DNA of 64,000 nt, taken from Eutreptiella sp. 'Long Island Sound 2002' (lineage: Eukaryota; Euglenozoa; Euglenophyceae; Eutreptiales; Eutreptiaceae). The stretch covers positions 124,001 to 188,000 of the forward strand of contig CAXIWF010000168.1 in assembly GCA_964036045.1 (NCBI GenBank), in the 5' to 3' direction. The notes under the pieces were generated by a model. The model saw nothing but the letters and a program-made list of their open reading frames with translations, did no database searches and was not told the origin of the DNA. Of the stretch, positions 24,901 through 36,510 are shown piece by piece; the stretch's first letter is position 1, and each line of letters begins with the position of its first letter. The position numbers and the translations under genes were made by a program.

Positions 24901-25170
24901 ATTTTCCGAGAATTTTCCGAGAATTTTCCGAGAATTTTCCGAGAATTTTCCGAGAATTTTCCAAGAATTTTCCGAGAATTTTCCGAGAATTTTCCGAGAA
25001 TTTTCCGAGAATTTTCCGAGAATTTTCCGAGAATTTGCCGAGAATTTTCCGAGAATTTTCCGAGAATTTTCCGAGAATTTTCCGAGAATTTTCCGAGAAT
25101 TTTCCGTCAATTTTCCGAGAATTTTCCGAGAATTTTCCGAGAATTTTCCGAGAATTTTCCGAGAATTTTC
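21958..25170. repeat. Block X, copy 2 (long-range duplicate of 1-3,200)
   Basis: This is the second occurrence of the block that opens the window. Base 1 aligns to 21,958 and the match continues to about 25,170 with one monomer gained between about 23,810 and 23,960. The 803-bp internal doublet, the CAACAG monomers (near 23,148 and 23,961), GAGAGGTTTCC and CCGGGTA marks are all kept. A third, partial occurrence starts near 37,570. Copies this similar nearly 22 kb apart mean recent long-range exchange or duplication within the array. Confidence 0.93.
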
Positions 25171-26140
25171 CGAGAATTTTCCGAGAATTTTCCGAGAATT
25201 TTCCGAGAATTTTCCGAGAATTTTCCGGGAATTTTCCGAGAATTTTCTGAGAAGTTTCCGAGAATTTTCCGAGAATTTTCCGAGAATTTTCCGAGAATTT
25301 TCCGAGAATTTTCCGAGAATTTTCCGAGAATTTTCCGAGAATTTTCCGAGAATTTTCCGAGAATTTTCCGAGAATTTTCCGAGAATTTTCGGAGAATTTT
25401 CCGAGAATTTTCCGAGAATTTTCTGAGAATTTTCCGAGAATTTTCCGAGAATTTTCCGAGAATTTTCCGAGAATTTTCCGAGAATTTTCCGAGAATTTTC
25501 CGAGAATTTTCCGAGAATTTTCCGAGAATTTTCCCAGAATTTTCCGAGAATTTTCCGAGAATTTTCCGAGAATTTTCCGTCAATTTTCCGAGAATTTTCC
25601 GAGAATTTTCCGAGAATTTTCCGAGAATTTTCCGAGAATTTTCCGAGAATTTTCCAAGAATTTTCCGAGAATTTTCCGAGAATTTTCCGAGAATTTTCCG
25701 AGAATTTTCCGAGAATTTTCCGAGAATTTGCCGAGAATTTTCCGAGAATTTTCCGAGAATTTTCCGAGAATTTTCCGAGAATTTTCCGAGAATTTTCCGT
25801 CAATTTTCCGAGAATTTTCCGAGAATTTTCCGAGAATTTTCCGAGAATTTTCCGAGAATTTTCCGAGAATTTTCCGAGAATTTTCCGAGAATTTTCCGAG
25901 AATTTTCCGAGAATTTTCCGGGAATTTTCCGAGAATTTTCTGAGAAGTTTCCGAGAATTTTCCGAGAATTTTCCGAGAATTTTCCGAGAATTTTCCGAGA
26001 ATTTTCCGAGAATTTTCCGAGAATTTTCCGAGAATTTTCCGAGAATTTTCCGAGAATTTTCCGAGAATTTTCCGAGAATTTTCGGAGAATTTTCCGAGAA
26101 TTTTCCGAGAATTTTCTGAGAATTTTCCGAGAATTTTCCG
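24886..26140. repeat. 693-bp tandem doublet (block Y, expanded)
   Basis: Copy 1 is 24,886-25,578 and copy 2 starts at 25,579. Matched marks at 693 bp (63 monomers) are GTCAA at 24,886 and 25,579, TTTGCCGAGAA near 25,035 and 25,728, CTGAGAAGTTTCC near 25,250 and 25,943, CGGAGAA at 25,390 and 26,083, and CTGAGAA at 25,423 and 26,116. The marked segment 25,035-25,250 reads the same in both copies. The left part overlaps the end of block X. Confidence 0.93.
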
Positions 26141-26144
26141 AGAA

Positions 26145-27243
26145 TTGTCCGAGAATTTTCCGAGAATTTTCCGAGAATTTTCCGAGAATTTTCCGAGAAT
26201 TTTCCGAGAATTTTCCGAGAATTTTCCGGGAATTTTCCGAGAATTTTCCGAGAATTTTCCGAGAATTTTCCGAGAATTTTCCGAGAATTTTCCGTCAATT
26301 TTCCGAGAATTTTCCGAGAATTTTCCGAGAATTTTCCGAGAATTTTCCGAGAATTTTCGGAGAATTTTCCGAGAATTTTCCGAGAATTTTCTGAGGATTT
26401 TCTGAGAATTTTCCGAGAATTTTCCGTGAATTTTCCGAGAATTTTCCGAGAATTTTCCGAGAATTTTCCGAGAATTTTCCGAGAATTTTCCGAGAATTTT
26501 CCGAGAATTTTCCGGGAATTTTCCGAGAATTTTCCGAGAATTTTCTGAGAAATTTCCGAGAATTTTCCGAGAATTTTCCGAGAATTTTCCGAGAATTTTC
26601 CGAGAATTTTCCGAGAATTTTCGGAGAATTTTTCGAGAATTTTCGGAGAATTTTCTGTCAATTTTCCGAGAATTTTCCGAGAATTTTCCGAGAATTTTCC
26701 GAGAATTTTCCGAGAATTTTCCGAGAATTTTCTGAGAATTTTCCGAGAATTTTCCGAGAATTTTCCGAGAATTTTCCGAGAATTTTCCGAGAATTTTCCG
26801 AGAATTTTCCGGGAATTTTCCGAGAATTTTCCGAGAATTTTCCGAGAATTTTCCGAGAATTTTCCGAGAATTTTCCGTCAATTTTCCGAGAATTTTCCGA
26901 GAATTTTCCGAGAATTTTCCGAGAATTTTCCGAGAATTTTCGGAGAATTTTCCGAGAATTTTCCGAGAATTTTCTGAGGATTTTCTGAGAATTTTCCGAG
27001 AATTTTCCGTGAATTTTCCGAGAATTTTCCGAGAATTTTCCGAGAATTTTCCGAGAATTTTCCGAGAATTTTCCGAGAATTTTCCGAGAATTTTCCGGGA
27101 ATTTTCCGAGAATTTTCCGAGAATTTTCTGAGAAATTTCCGAGAATTTTCCGAGAATTTTCCGAGAATTTTCCGAGAATTTTCCGAGAATTTTCCGAGAA
27201 TTTTCGGAGAATTTTTCGAGAATTTTCGGAGAATTTTCTGTCA
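26145..27243. repeat. 583-bp tandem doublet (block Y, expanded)
   Basis: Matched marks at 583 bp (53 monomers) are CCGGGAA at 26,228 and 26,811, CTGAGGATTTTC at 26,391 and 26,974, CCGTGAA at 26,424 and 27,007, and TTTTCTGTCAA near 26,651 and 27,234. CTGAGGA and CCGTGAA are otherwise seen only around 14,222-14,258 (as GTGAGGA and CCGTGAA), which identifies that place as the single-copy paralogue. Left ends of the copies are approximate. Confidence 0.92.
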
Positions 27244-27850
27244 ATTTTCCGAGAATTTTCCGAGAATTTTCCGAGAATTTTCCGAGAATTTTCCGAGAAT
27301 TTTCCGAGAATTTTCTGAGAATTTTCCGAGAATTTTCCGAGAATTTTCCGACAATTTTCCGAGAATTTTCCGAGAATTTTCCGAGAATTTTCCGAGAATT
27401 TTCCGAGAATTTTCCGAGAATTTTCCGAGAATTTTCTGAGAATTTTCCGAGAATTTTCCATCAATTTTCCGAGAATTTTCCGAGAATTTTCCGAAAATTT
27501 TCCGAGAATTTTCCGAGAATTTTCCGAGAAGTTTCCGAGAATTTTCCGAGAATTTTCTGAGAATTTTCCGAGAATTTTCCGAGAATTTTCCGTCAATTTT
27601 CCTAGAATTTTCCGAGAATTTTCCGAGAATTTTCCGAGAATTTTCTGAGAATTTTCTGAGAATTTTCCGAGAATTTTCCGAGAATTTTCCGAGAATTTTC
27701 CGAGAATTTTCCGAGAATTTTCCGAGAATTTTCCAAGAATTTTCCGAGAATTTTCCGAGAATTTTCCGAGAATTTTCCGGGAATTTTCCGAGAATTTTCC
27801 GAGAATTTTCCGAGAATTTTCCGAGAATTTTCCGAGAATTTTCCGTCAAT
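27244..27850. repeat. Single-copy relative of the 430-bp doublet unit
   Basis: This has the same order of marks as 14,451-15,310 (CGACAATTTTCC, TTTTCCATCAA near 27,453, GAGAAGTTTCC near 27,527, CCTAGAA after GTCAA near 27,596) but only once. The ATCAA monomer lies 12,749 bp (1,159 monomers) from its counterpart near 14,704. The 12-bp TTTTCCGAACAA is replaced here by an 11-bp TTTTCCGAAAA, so the extra base arose on the other lineage or was lost here. Confidence 0.85.
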
Positions 27851-30800
27851 TTTCCCAGAATTTTCCGAGAATTTTCCCAGAATTTTCCGAGAATTTTCCG
27901 AGAATTTTCCGAGAATTTTCCGAGAATTTTCCGAGAATTTTCCGAGAATTTTCCGAGAATTTTCCGAGAATTTTCTGAGAATTTTCCGAGAATTTTCGGA
28001 GAATTTTCCGGGATTTTTCCGAGAATTTTCCGAGAATTTTCCGATAATTTTCCGAGAATTTTCCGAGAATTTTCCGAGAATTTTCCGAGAATTTTCCGAG
28101 AATTTTGCGAGAATTTTCCGAGAATTTTCCGAGAATTTTCCGAGAGTTTTCCGTCAATTTTCCGAGAATTTTCCGAGAATTTTCCGAGAATTTTCCGAGA
28201 ATTTTCCGAGAATTTTCCGAGAATTTTCCGAGAATTTTCCGAGAATTTTCCGAGAATTTTCCGAGAATTTTCCGAGAATTTTCCAAGAGTTTTTCGTCAA
28301 TTTTCCGAGAATTTTCCGAGAGGTTTCCGAGAATTTTCCGAGAATTTTCTGAGAATTTTCCGACAATTTTCCGAGAATTTTCCGTCAATTTTCCTAGAAT
28401 TTTCCGAGAATTTTCCGAGAATTTTCCGAGAATTTTCTGAGAATTTTCTGAGAATTTTCCGAGAATTTTCCGAGAATTTTCCGAGAATTTTCCGAGAATT
28501 TTCCGAGAATTTTCCAAGAATTTTCCGAGATTTTTCCGAGAATTTTCCGAGAATTTTCCGGGAATTTTCCGAGAATTTTCCGAGAATTTTCCGAGAATTT
28601 TGCGAGAATTTTCCGAGAATTTTCCGTCAATTTTCCCAGAATTTTCCGAGAATTTTCCCAGAATTTTCCGAGAATTTTCCGAGAATTTTCCGAGAATTTT
28701 CCGAGAATTTTCCGAGAATTTTCCTCGAATTTTCTGAGAATTTTCCGAGAATTTTCGGAGAATTTTCCGAGATTTTTCCGAGAATTTTCCGATAAATTTC
28801 CGATAATTTTCCGAGAATTTTCCGAGAATTTTCCGAGAATTTTCCGAGAATTTTCCGAGAATTTTCCGAGAATTTTCCGAGAATTTTCCGAGAACTTTCC
28901 GAGAATTTTCTGAGAATTTTCGGAGAATTTTCCGAGAATTTTCCGAGAATTTTCGGAGAATTTTTCAAGAATTTTCCGAGAATTTTCCGTCAATTTTCCG
29001 AGAATTTTCCGAGAATTTTCCGAGAATTTTCCGAGAATTTTCCGAGAATTTTCCGAGAATTTTCCGAGAATTTTCCGAGAATTTTCCGAGAATTTTCCGA
29101 GAATTTTCCGAGAATTTTCCGAGAATTTTCCGAGAGTTTTTCGTCAATTTTCCGAGAATTTTCCGAGAATTTTCCGAGAATTTTCCGAGAATTTTCCGAG
29201 AATTTTCCGAGAATTTTCCGAGAATTTTCCGAGAATTTTCCGAGAATTTTCCGAGAATTTTCCGTCAATTTTCCGAGAATTTTCCGAGAATTTTCCGAGA
29301 ATTTTCCGAGAATTTTCTGAGAATTTTCTGAGAATTTTCCGAGAATTTTCCGAGAATTTTCCGAGAATTTTCCGAGAATTTTCCGTCAATTTTCCGAGAA
29401 TTTTCCGAGAATTTTCCGAGAATTTTCCGAGAATTTTCCGAGAATTTTCCGAGAATTTTCCGAGAATTTTCCGAGAATTTTCCGAGAATTTTCTGAGAAT
29501 TTTCTGAGAATTTTCCGAGAATTTTCCGAGAATTTTCCGAGAATTTTCCGAGAATTTTCCGAGAATTTTCCGAGAATTTTCCAAGAATTTTCCGAGAATT
29601 TTCCGAGAATTTTCCGAGAATTTTCCGGGAATTTTCCGAGAATTTTCCGAGAATTTTCCGAGAATTTTCCGAGAATTTTCCCAGAATTTTCCGAGAATTT
29701 TCCCAGAATTTTCCGAGAATTTTCCGAGAATTTTCCGAGAATTTTCCGAGAATTTTCCGAGAATTTTCCGAGAATTTTCCGAGAATTTTCCGAGAATTTT
29801 CTGAGAATTTTCCGAGAATTTTCGGAGAATTTTCCGGGATTTTTCCGAGAATTTTCCGAGAATTTTCCGATAATTTTCCGAGAATTTTCCGAGAATTTTC
29901 CGAGAATTTTCCGAGAATTTTCCGAGAATTTTGCGAGAATTTTCCGAGAATTTTCCGAGAATTTTCCGAGAGTTTTCCGTCAATTTTCCGAGAATTTTCC
30001 GAGAATTTTCCGAGAATTTTCCGAGAATTTTCCGAGAATTTTCCGAGAATTTTCCGAGAATTTTCCGAGAATTTTCCGAGAATTTTCCAAGAGTTTTTCG
30101 TCAATTTTCCGAGAATTTTCCGAGAGGTTTCCGAGAATTTTCCGAGAATTTTCTGAGAATTTTCCGACAATTTTCCGAGAATTTTCCGTCAATTTTCCTA
30201 GAATTTTCCGAGAATTTTCCGAGAATTTTCCGAGAATTTTCTGAGAATTTTCTGAGAATTTTCCGAGAATTTTCCGAGAATTTTCCGAGAATTTTCCGAG
30301 AATTTTCCGAGAATTTTCCAAGAATTTTCCGAGAATTTTCCGAGAATTTTCCGAGAATTTTCCGGGAATTTTCCGAGAATTTTCCGAGAATTTTCCGAGA
30401 ATTTTGCGAGAATTTTCCGAGAATTTTCCGTCAATTTTCCCAGAATTTTCCGAGAATTTTCCCAGAATTTTCCGAGAATTTTCCGAGAATTTTCCGAGAA
30501 TTTTCCGAGAATTTTCCGAGAATTTTCCTCGAATTTTCTGAGAATTTTCCGAGAATTTTCGGAGAATTTTCCGAGATTTTTCCGAGAATTTTCCGATAAA
30601 TTTCCGATAATTTTCCGAGAATTTTCCGAGAATTTTCCGAGAATTTTCCGAGAATTTTCCGAGAATTTTCCGAGAATTTTCCGAGAATTTTCCGAGAACT
30701 TTCCGAGAATTTTCTGAGAATTTTCGGAGAATTTTCCGAGAATTTTCCGAGAATTTTCGGAGAATTTTTCAAGAATTTTCCGAGAATTTTCCGTCAATTT

Positions 30801-31400
30801 TCCGAGAATTTTCCGAGAATTTTCCGAGAATTTTCCGAGAATTTTCCGAGAATTTTCCGAGAATTTTCCGAGAATTTTCCGAGAATTTTCCGAGAATTTT
30901 CCGAGAATTTTCCGAGAATTTTCCGAGAATTTTCCGAGAGTTTTTCGTCAATTTTCCGAGAATTTTCCGAGAATTTTCCGAGAATTTTCCGAGAATTTTC
31001 CGAGAATTTTCCGAGAATTTTCCGAGAATTTTCCGAGAATTTTCCGAGAATTTTCCGTCAATTTTCCGAGAATTTTCCGAGAATTTTCCGAGAATTTTCC
31101 GAGAATTTTCTGAGAATTTTCTGAGAATTTTCCGAGAATTTTCCGAGAATTTTCCGAGAATTTTCCGAGAATTTTCCGTCAATTTTCCGAGAATTTTCCG
31201 AGAATTTTCCGAGAATTTTCCGAGAATTTTCCGAGAATTTTCCGAGAATTTTCCGAGAATTTTCCGAGAATTTTCCGAGAATTTTCCGAGAATTTTCCGA
31301 GAATTTTCCGAGAATTTTCCGGGAATTTTCCGAGAATTTTCCGAGAATTTTCCGAGAATTTTCCGAGAATTTTCCGAGAATTTTCCGAGAATTTTCCAAG
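27851..31400. repeat. 1.80-1.83-kb tandem doublet (family S, pair 2)
   Basis: The offset is 1,826 bp at the left: TTTTCCCAGAA near 27,850 and 29,676; TTTTGCGAGAA near 28,105 and 29,931. From about 28,394 it is 1,804 bp (164 monomers): TTTTCCTCGAA region, CCGATAAATTTCC near 28,789 and 30,593, and GAGAGTTTTTCGTCAA at 29,132 and 30,936. Both copies have CAAGAGTTTTTCG and GAGAGGTTTCC as in the 935-bp doublet at 15.9-17.7 kb, which marks the same family. Recurrent TTTTGCGAGAA units give this block a distinctive look. Confidence 0.9.
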
Positions 31401-32359
31401 AATTTTCCGAGAATTTTCCGAGAATTTTCCGAGAATTTTCCGAGAATTTTCCGAGAATTTTCCGAGAATTTTCCGAGAATTTTCCGAGAATTTTCCGAGA
31501 ATTTTCCGAGAATTTTCCGTCAATTTTCCGAGAATTTTCCGAGAATTTTCGGAGAATTTTCCGAGAATTTTCCGAGAATTTTCCGAGAATTTTCCGAGAA
31601 TTTTCCGAGAATTTTCCGAGAATTTTCCGAGAATTTTCCGAGAATTTTCCGTCAATTTTCCGAGAATTTTCCGAGAATTTTCCGAGATTTTTCCGAGAAT
31701 TTTCCGAGAATTTTCCGATAATTTTCCGAGAATTTTCCGAGAATTTTCCGAGAATTTTCCGAGAATTTTCCGAGAATTTTCCGAGAATTTTCCGAGAATT
31801 TTCCGGGAATTTTCCGAGAATTTTCCGAGAATTTTCCGAGAATTTTCCGAGAATTTTCCGAGAATTTTCCGAGAATTTTCCAAGAATTTTCCGAGAATTT
31901 TCCGAGAATTTTCCGAGAATTTTCCGAGAATTTTCCGAGAATTTTCCGAGAACTTTCCGAGAATTTTCCGAGAATTTTCCGAGAATTTTCCGAGAATTTT
32001 CCGTCAATTTTCCGAGAATTTTCCGAGAATTTTCCGAGAATTTTCCGAGAATTTTCCGAGAATTTTACGAGAATTTTCCGAGAATTTTCCGAGAATTTTC
32101 CGAGAATTTTCCGAGAATTTTCTGAGACTTTTCCGAGAATTTTCCGAGAATTTTCCGAGATTTTTCCGAGAATTTTCCGAGAATTTTCCGATAATTTTCC
32201 GGGAATTTTCCGAGAATTTTCCGAGAATTTTCCGAGAATTTTCCGAGAATTTTCCGAGAATTTTCCGAGAATTTTCCGAGAACTTTCCGAGAATTTTCTG
32301 AGAATTTTCCGAGAATTTTCCGAGAATTTTCTGAGAATTTTCCGAGAATTATCCGAGAA

Positions 32360-32369
32360 TTTCCGAGAA
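32360..32369. repeat. 10-bp monomer after TTATCCGAGAA
   Basis: Tag occurrence in copy 1 of the 956-bp doublet. Confidence 0.97.
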
Positions 32370-33315
32370 TTTTCTGAGAATTTTCCGAGAATTTTCCGAG
32401 AATTTTCCGAGAATTTTCCGAGAATTTTCCGAGAATTTTCTGAGAATTTTCCGAGAATTTTCCGAGAATTTTCCGACAATTTTCCGAGAATTTTCCGAGA
32501 ATTTTCCGAAAATTTTCCGAGAATTTTCCGAGAATTTTCCGTCAATTTTCCGAAAATTTTCCGAGAATTTTCCGAAAATTTTCCGAGAATTTTCCGAGAA
32601 TTTTCCGAGAATTTTCCGAGAATTTTCTGAGAATTTTCCGAGAATTTTCCGAGAATTTTCCGTCAATTTTCCGAGAATTTTCCGAGAATTTTCCGAGAAT
32701 TTTCCGAGAATTTTCTGAGAATTTTCTGAGAATTTTCCGAGAATTTTCCGAGAATTTTCCGAGAATTTTCCGAGAATTTTCCGAGAATTTTCCGAGAATT
32801 TTCCGAGAATTTTCCGAGAATTTTCCGGGAATTTTCCGAGAATTTTCCGAGAATTTTCCGAGAATTTTCCGAGAATTTTCCGAGAATTTTCCGAGAATTT
32901 TCCGAGAATTTTCCGAGAATTTTCCGAGAATTTTCCGAGAATTTTCCGTCAATTTTCCGAGAATTTTCCGAGAATTTTCCGAGAATTTTCCGAGAATTTT
33001 CCGAGAATTTTCCGAGAATTTTCCGAGAATTTTCCGAGAATTTTCCGAGAATTTTCCGAGAATTTTCCGAGAATTTTCTGAGACTTTTCCGAGAATTTTC
33101 CGAGAATTTTCCGAGATTTTTCCGAGAATTTTCCGAGAATTTTCCGATAATTTTCCGGGAATTTTCCGAGAATTTTCCGAGAATTTTCCGAGAATTTTCC
33201 GAGAATTTTCCGAGAATTTTCCGAGAATTTTCCGAGAACTTTCCGAGAATTTTCTGAGAATTTTCCGAGAATTTTCCGAGAATTTTCTGAGAATTTTCCG
33301 AGAATTATCCGAGAA

Positions 33316-33325
33316 TTTCCGAGAA
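33316..33325. repeat. 10-bp monomer after TTATCCGAGAA
   Basis: Tag occurrence in copy 2 of the 956-bp doublet. Confidence 0.97.
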
Positions 33326-33754
33326 TTTTCTGAGAATTTTCCGAGAATTTTCCGAGAATTTTCCGAGAATTTTCCGAGAATTTTCCGAGAATTTTCTGAG
33401 AATTTTCCGAGAATTTTCCGGGAATTTTCCGAGAATTTTCCGAGAATTTTCCGAGAATTTTCCGAAAATTTTCCGAGAATTTTCCGAGAGTTTTCCGTCA
33501 ATTTTCCGAAAATTTTCCGAGAATTTTCCGAAAATTTTCCGAGAATTTTCCGAGAATTTTCCGAGAATTTTCCGAGAATTTTCTGAGAATTTTCCGAGAA
33601 TTTTCCGAGAATTTTCCGTCAATTTTCCGAGAATTTTCCGAGAATTTTCCGAGAATTTTCCGAGAATTTTCTGAGAATTTTCTGAGAATTTTCCGAGAAT
33701 TTTCCGAGAATTTTCCGAGAATTTTCCGAGAATTTTCCGAGAATTTTCCGAGAA

Positions 33755-33767
33755 TTTCTTCCGAGAA
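33755..33767. repeat. 13-bp monomer TTTCTTCCGAGAA
   Basis: Two extra bases inside the T tract. It is found once only, so it is probably a recent private change. Confidence 0.95.
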
Positions 33768-33962
33768 TTTTCCGAGAATTTTCCGAGAATTTTCCGGGAA
33801 TTTTCCGAGAATTTTCCGAGAATTTTCCGAGAATTTTCCGAGAATTTTCCGAGAATTTTCAGAGAATTTTCCGAGAATTTTCCGAGAATTTTCCGAGAAT
33901 TTTCCGAGAATTTTCCGAGAATTTTCCGAGAATTTTCCGAGAATTTTCCGAGAATTTTCCGT

Positions 33963-34750
33963 CAATTTTCCGAGAATTTTCCGAGAATTTTCCGAGAATT
34001 TTCCGAGAATTTTCTGAGAATTTTCTGAGAATTTTCCGAGAATTTTCCGAGAATTTTCCGAGAATTTTCCGAGAATTTTCGGTCAATTTTCCGAGAACTT
34101 TCCGAGAATTTTCTAAAAATTTTCCGAGAATTTTCCGAAAATTTTCCGAGAATTTTCCGAGAATTTTCCGAGAACTTTGCGAGAATTTTCCGAGAATTTT
34201 CCGAGAATTTTCCGAGAATTTTCCGAGAATTTTCCGAGAATTTTCCGAGAATTTTCCGAGAATTTTCCGAGAATTTTCCGAGAATTTTCCGAGAATTTTC
34301 CGAGAATTTTCCGAGAACTTTGCGAGAATTTTCCGAGAATTTTCCGAGAATTTTCCGAGAATTTTCCGAGAATTTTCCGAGAATTTTCCGAGAATTTTCC
34401 GAGAATTTTCCGAGAATTTTCCGAGAATTTTCTGAGAATTTTCCGAGAATTTTCCGAGAATTTTCCGAAAATTTTCCGAGAATTTTCCGAGAATTTTCCG
34501 AGAATTTTCCGAGAATTTTCCGAGAATTTTCCGAGAATTTTCCGTCAATTTTCCGAGAATTTTCCGAGAATTTTCCGAGAATTTTCCGAGAATTTTCCGA
34601 GAATTTTCCGAGAATTTTCCGAGAATTTTCCGAGAATTTTCCGAGAATTTTCCGAGAATTTTCCGAGAATTTTCCGTCAATTTTCCGAGAATTTTCCGAG
34701 AATTTTCCGAGAATTTTCCGAGAATTTTCTGAGAATTTTCTGAGAATTTT
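33963..34750. repeat. Linker stretch with TCTAAAAA and TTTGCGAGAA marks
   Basis: This is ordinary satellite with TTTTCGGTCAA near 34,076, TTTTCTAAAAA near 34,111 and the CTTTGCGAGAA unit near 34,174 and 34,317. CTTTGCGAGAA is otherwise seen at about 35,053-35,464 and 36,353-36,764, so this stretch is related to the doublet on its right. No other content is present. Confidence 0.82.
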
Positions 34751-35197
34751 CCGAGAATTTTCCGAGAATTTTCCGAGAATTTTCCGAGAATTTTCCGTCA
34801 ATTTTCCGAGAACTTTCCGAGAATTTTCCGAGAATTTTCTAAAAATTTTCCGAGAATTTTCGGAGAATTTTCCGAGAATTTTCCGAGAATTTTCCGACAA
34901 TTTTCCGAGAATTTTCCGAGAATTTTCCGTCAATTTTCCGAGAATTTTCCGAGAATTTTCCGAGAATTTTCCGAGAATTTTCCGAGAATTTTCCGAGAAT
35001 TTTCCGAGAATTTTCCGAGAATTTTCCGAGAATTTTCCGAGAATTTTCCGAGAACTTTGCGAGAATTTTCCGAGAATTTTCCGAGAATTTTCCGAGAATT
35101 TTCCGAGAATTTTCCGAGAATTTTCCGAGAATTTTCCGAGAATTTTCCGAGAATTTTCCGAGAATTTTCTGAGAATTTTCCGAGAATTTTCCGAGAA

Positions 35198-35210
35198 TTT
35201 TCCGAGAAAA
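35198..35210. repeat. 13-bp monomer TTTTCCGAGAAAA
   Basis: Two extra A residues before TTTTCTGAGAA. It is shared with 36,498-36,510. Confidence 0.96.
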
Positions 35211-36497
35211 TTTTCTGAGAATTTTCCGAGAATTTTCCGAGAATTTTCCGTCAATTTTCCGAGAATTTTCCGAGAATTTTCCGAGAATTTTCCGAGAATT
35301 TTCCGAGAATTTTCCGAGAATTTTCCGAGAATTTTCCGAGAACTTTGCGAGAATTTTCCGAGAATTTTCCGAGAATTTTCCGAGAATTTTCCGAGAATTT
35401 TCCGAGAATTTTCCGAGAATTTTCCGAGAATTTTCCGAGAATTTTCCGAGAATTTTCCGAGAACTTTGCGAGAATTTTCCGAGAATTTTCCGAGAATTTT
35501 CCGAGAATTTTCCGAGAATTTTCCGAGAATTTTCCGAGAATTTTCCGAGAATTTTCGGAGAATTTTCCGAGATTTTTCTGAGAATTTTCCGAGAATTTTC
35601 CGAGAATTTTCCGAAAATTTTCCGAGAATTTTCCGAGAATTTTCCGAGAATTTTCCGAGAATTTTCCGAGAATTTTCTGAGAATTTTCCGAGAATTTTCC
35701 GAGAATTTTCCGTCAATTTTCCGAGAATTTTCCGAGAATTTTCCGAGAATTTTCCGAGAATTTTCCGAGAATTTTCCGAGAATTTTCCGAGAATTTTCCG
35801 AGAATTTTCCGAGAATTTTCCGTCAATTTTCCGAGAATTTTCCGAGAATTTTCCGAGAATTTTCTGAGAATTTTCCGAGAATTTTCCGAGAATTTTCCGA
35901 GAATTTTCCGTCAATTTTCCGAGAATTTTCCGAGAACCTTCCGAGAATTTTCCGGGAATTTTCCGAGAACTTTCCGAGAATTTTCTGAGAATTTTCGGAG
36001 AATTTTCCGAGAATTTTCCGAGAATTTTCGGAGAATTTTTCGAGAAATTTCCGAGAATTTTCCGAGAATTTTCCGAGAATTTTCCGAGAATTTTCCGTCA
36101 ATTTTCCGAGAACTTTCCGAGAATTTTCCGAGAATTTTCTAAAAATTTTCCGAGAATTTTCGGAGAATTTTCCGAGAATTTTCCGAGAATTTTCCGACAA
36201 TTTTCCGAGAATTTTCCGAGAATTTTCCGTCAATTTTCCGAGAATTTTCCGAGAATTTTCCGAGAATTTTCCGAGAATTTTCCGAGAATTTTCCGAGAAT
36301 TTTCCGAGAATTTTCCGAGAATTTTCCGAGAATTTTCCGAGAATTTTCCGAGAACTTTGCGAGAATTTTCCGAGAATTTTCCGAGAATTTTCCGAGAATT
36401 TTCCGAGAATTTTCCGAGAATTTTCCGAGAATTTTCCGAGAATTTTCCGAGAATTTTCCGAGAATTTTCTGAGAATTTTCCGAGAATTTTCCGAGAA

Positions 36498-36510
36498 TTT
36501 TCCGAGAAAA
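36498..36510. repeat. 13-bp monomer TTTTCCGAGAAAA
   Basis: Second occurrence, exactly 1,300 bp after the first. Confidence 0.96.

Larger units (their letters stand above)
31401..33962. repeat. 956-bp tandem doublet carrying the TTATCC/10-mer tag (pair 4)
   Basis: The 10-bp monomers are at 32,360-32,369 and 33,316-33,325, an offset of 956 bp (87 monomers minus one base). GAGATTTTTCC near 32,156 and 33,112, GAGACTTTTCC, and CCGATAATTTTCCGGGAA match at the same offset. So does GTCAATTTTCCGAAAA near 32,541 and 33,497. A partial third piece (GAGATTTTTCC and CCGATAA near 31,684-31,710, without the tag) lies to the left. A 13-bp monomer at 33,755-33,767 is only in the right flank. Confidence 0.92.

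Noticed and set aside
34320-35867. A 515-codon + strand open frame
   Set aside because: It has the same cause as the - strand frames. It begins at a TTG made by CTTTGCGAGAA and ends where a CTGAGAA supplies a TGA. It lies across the doublet structure without regard to it.
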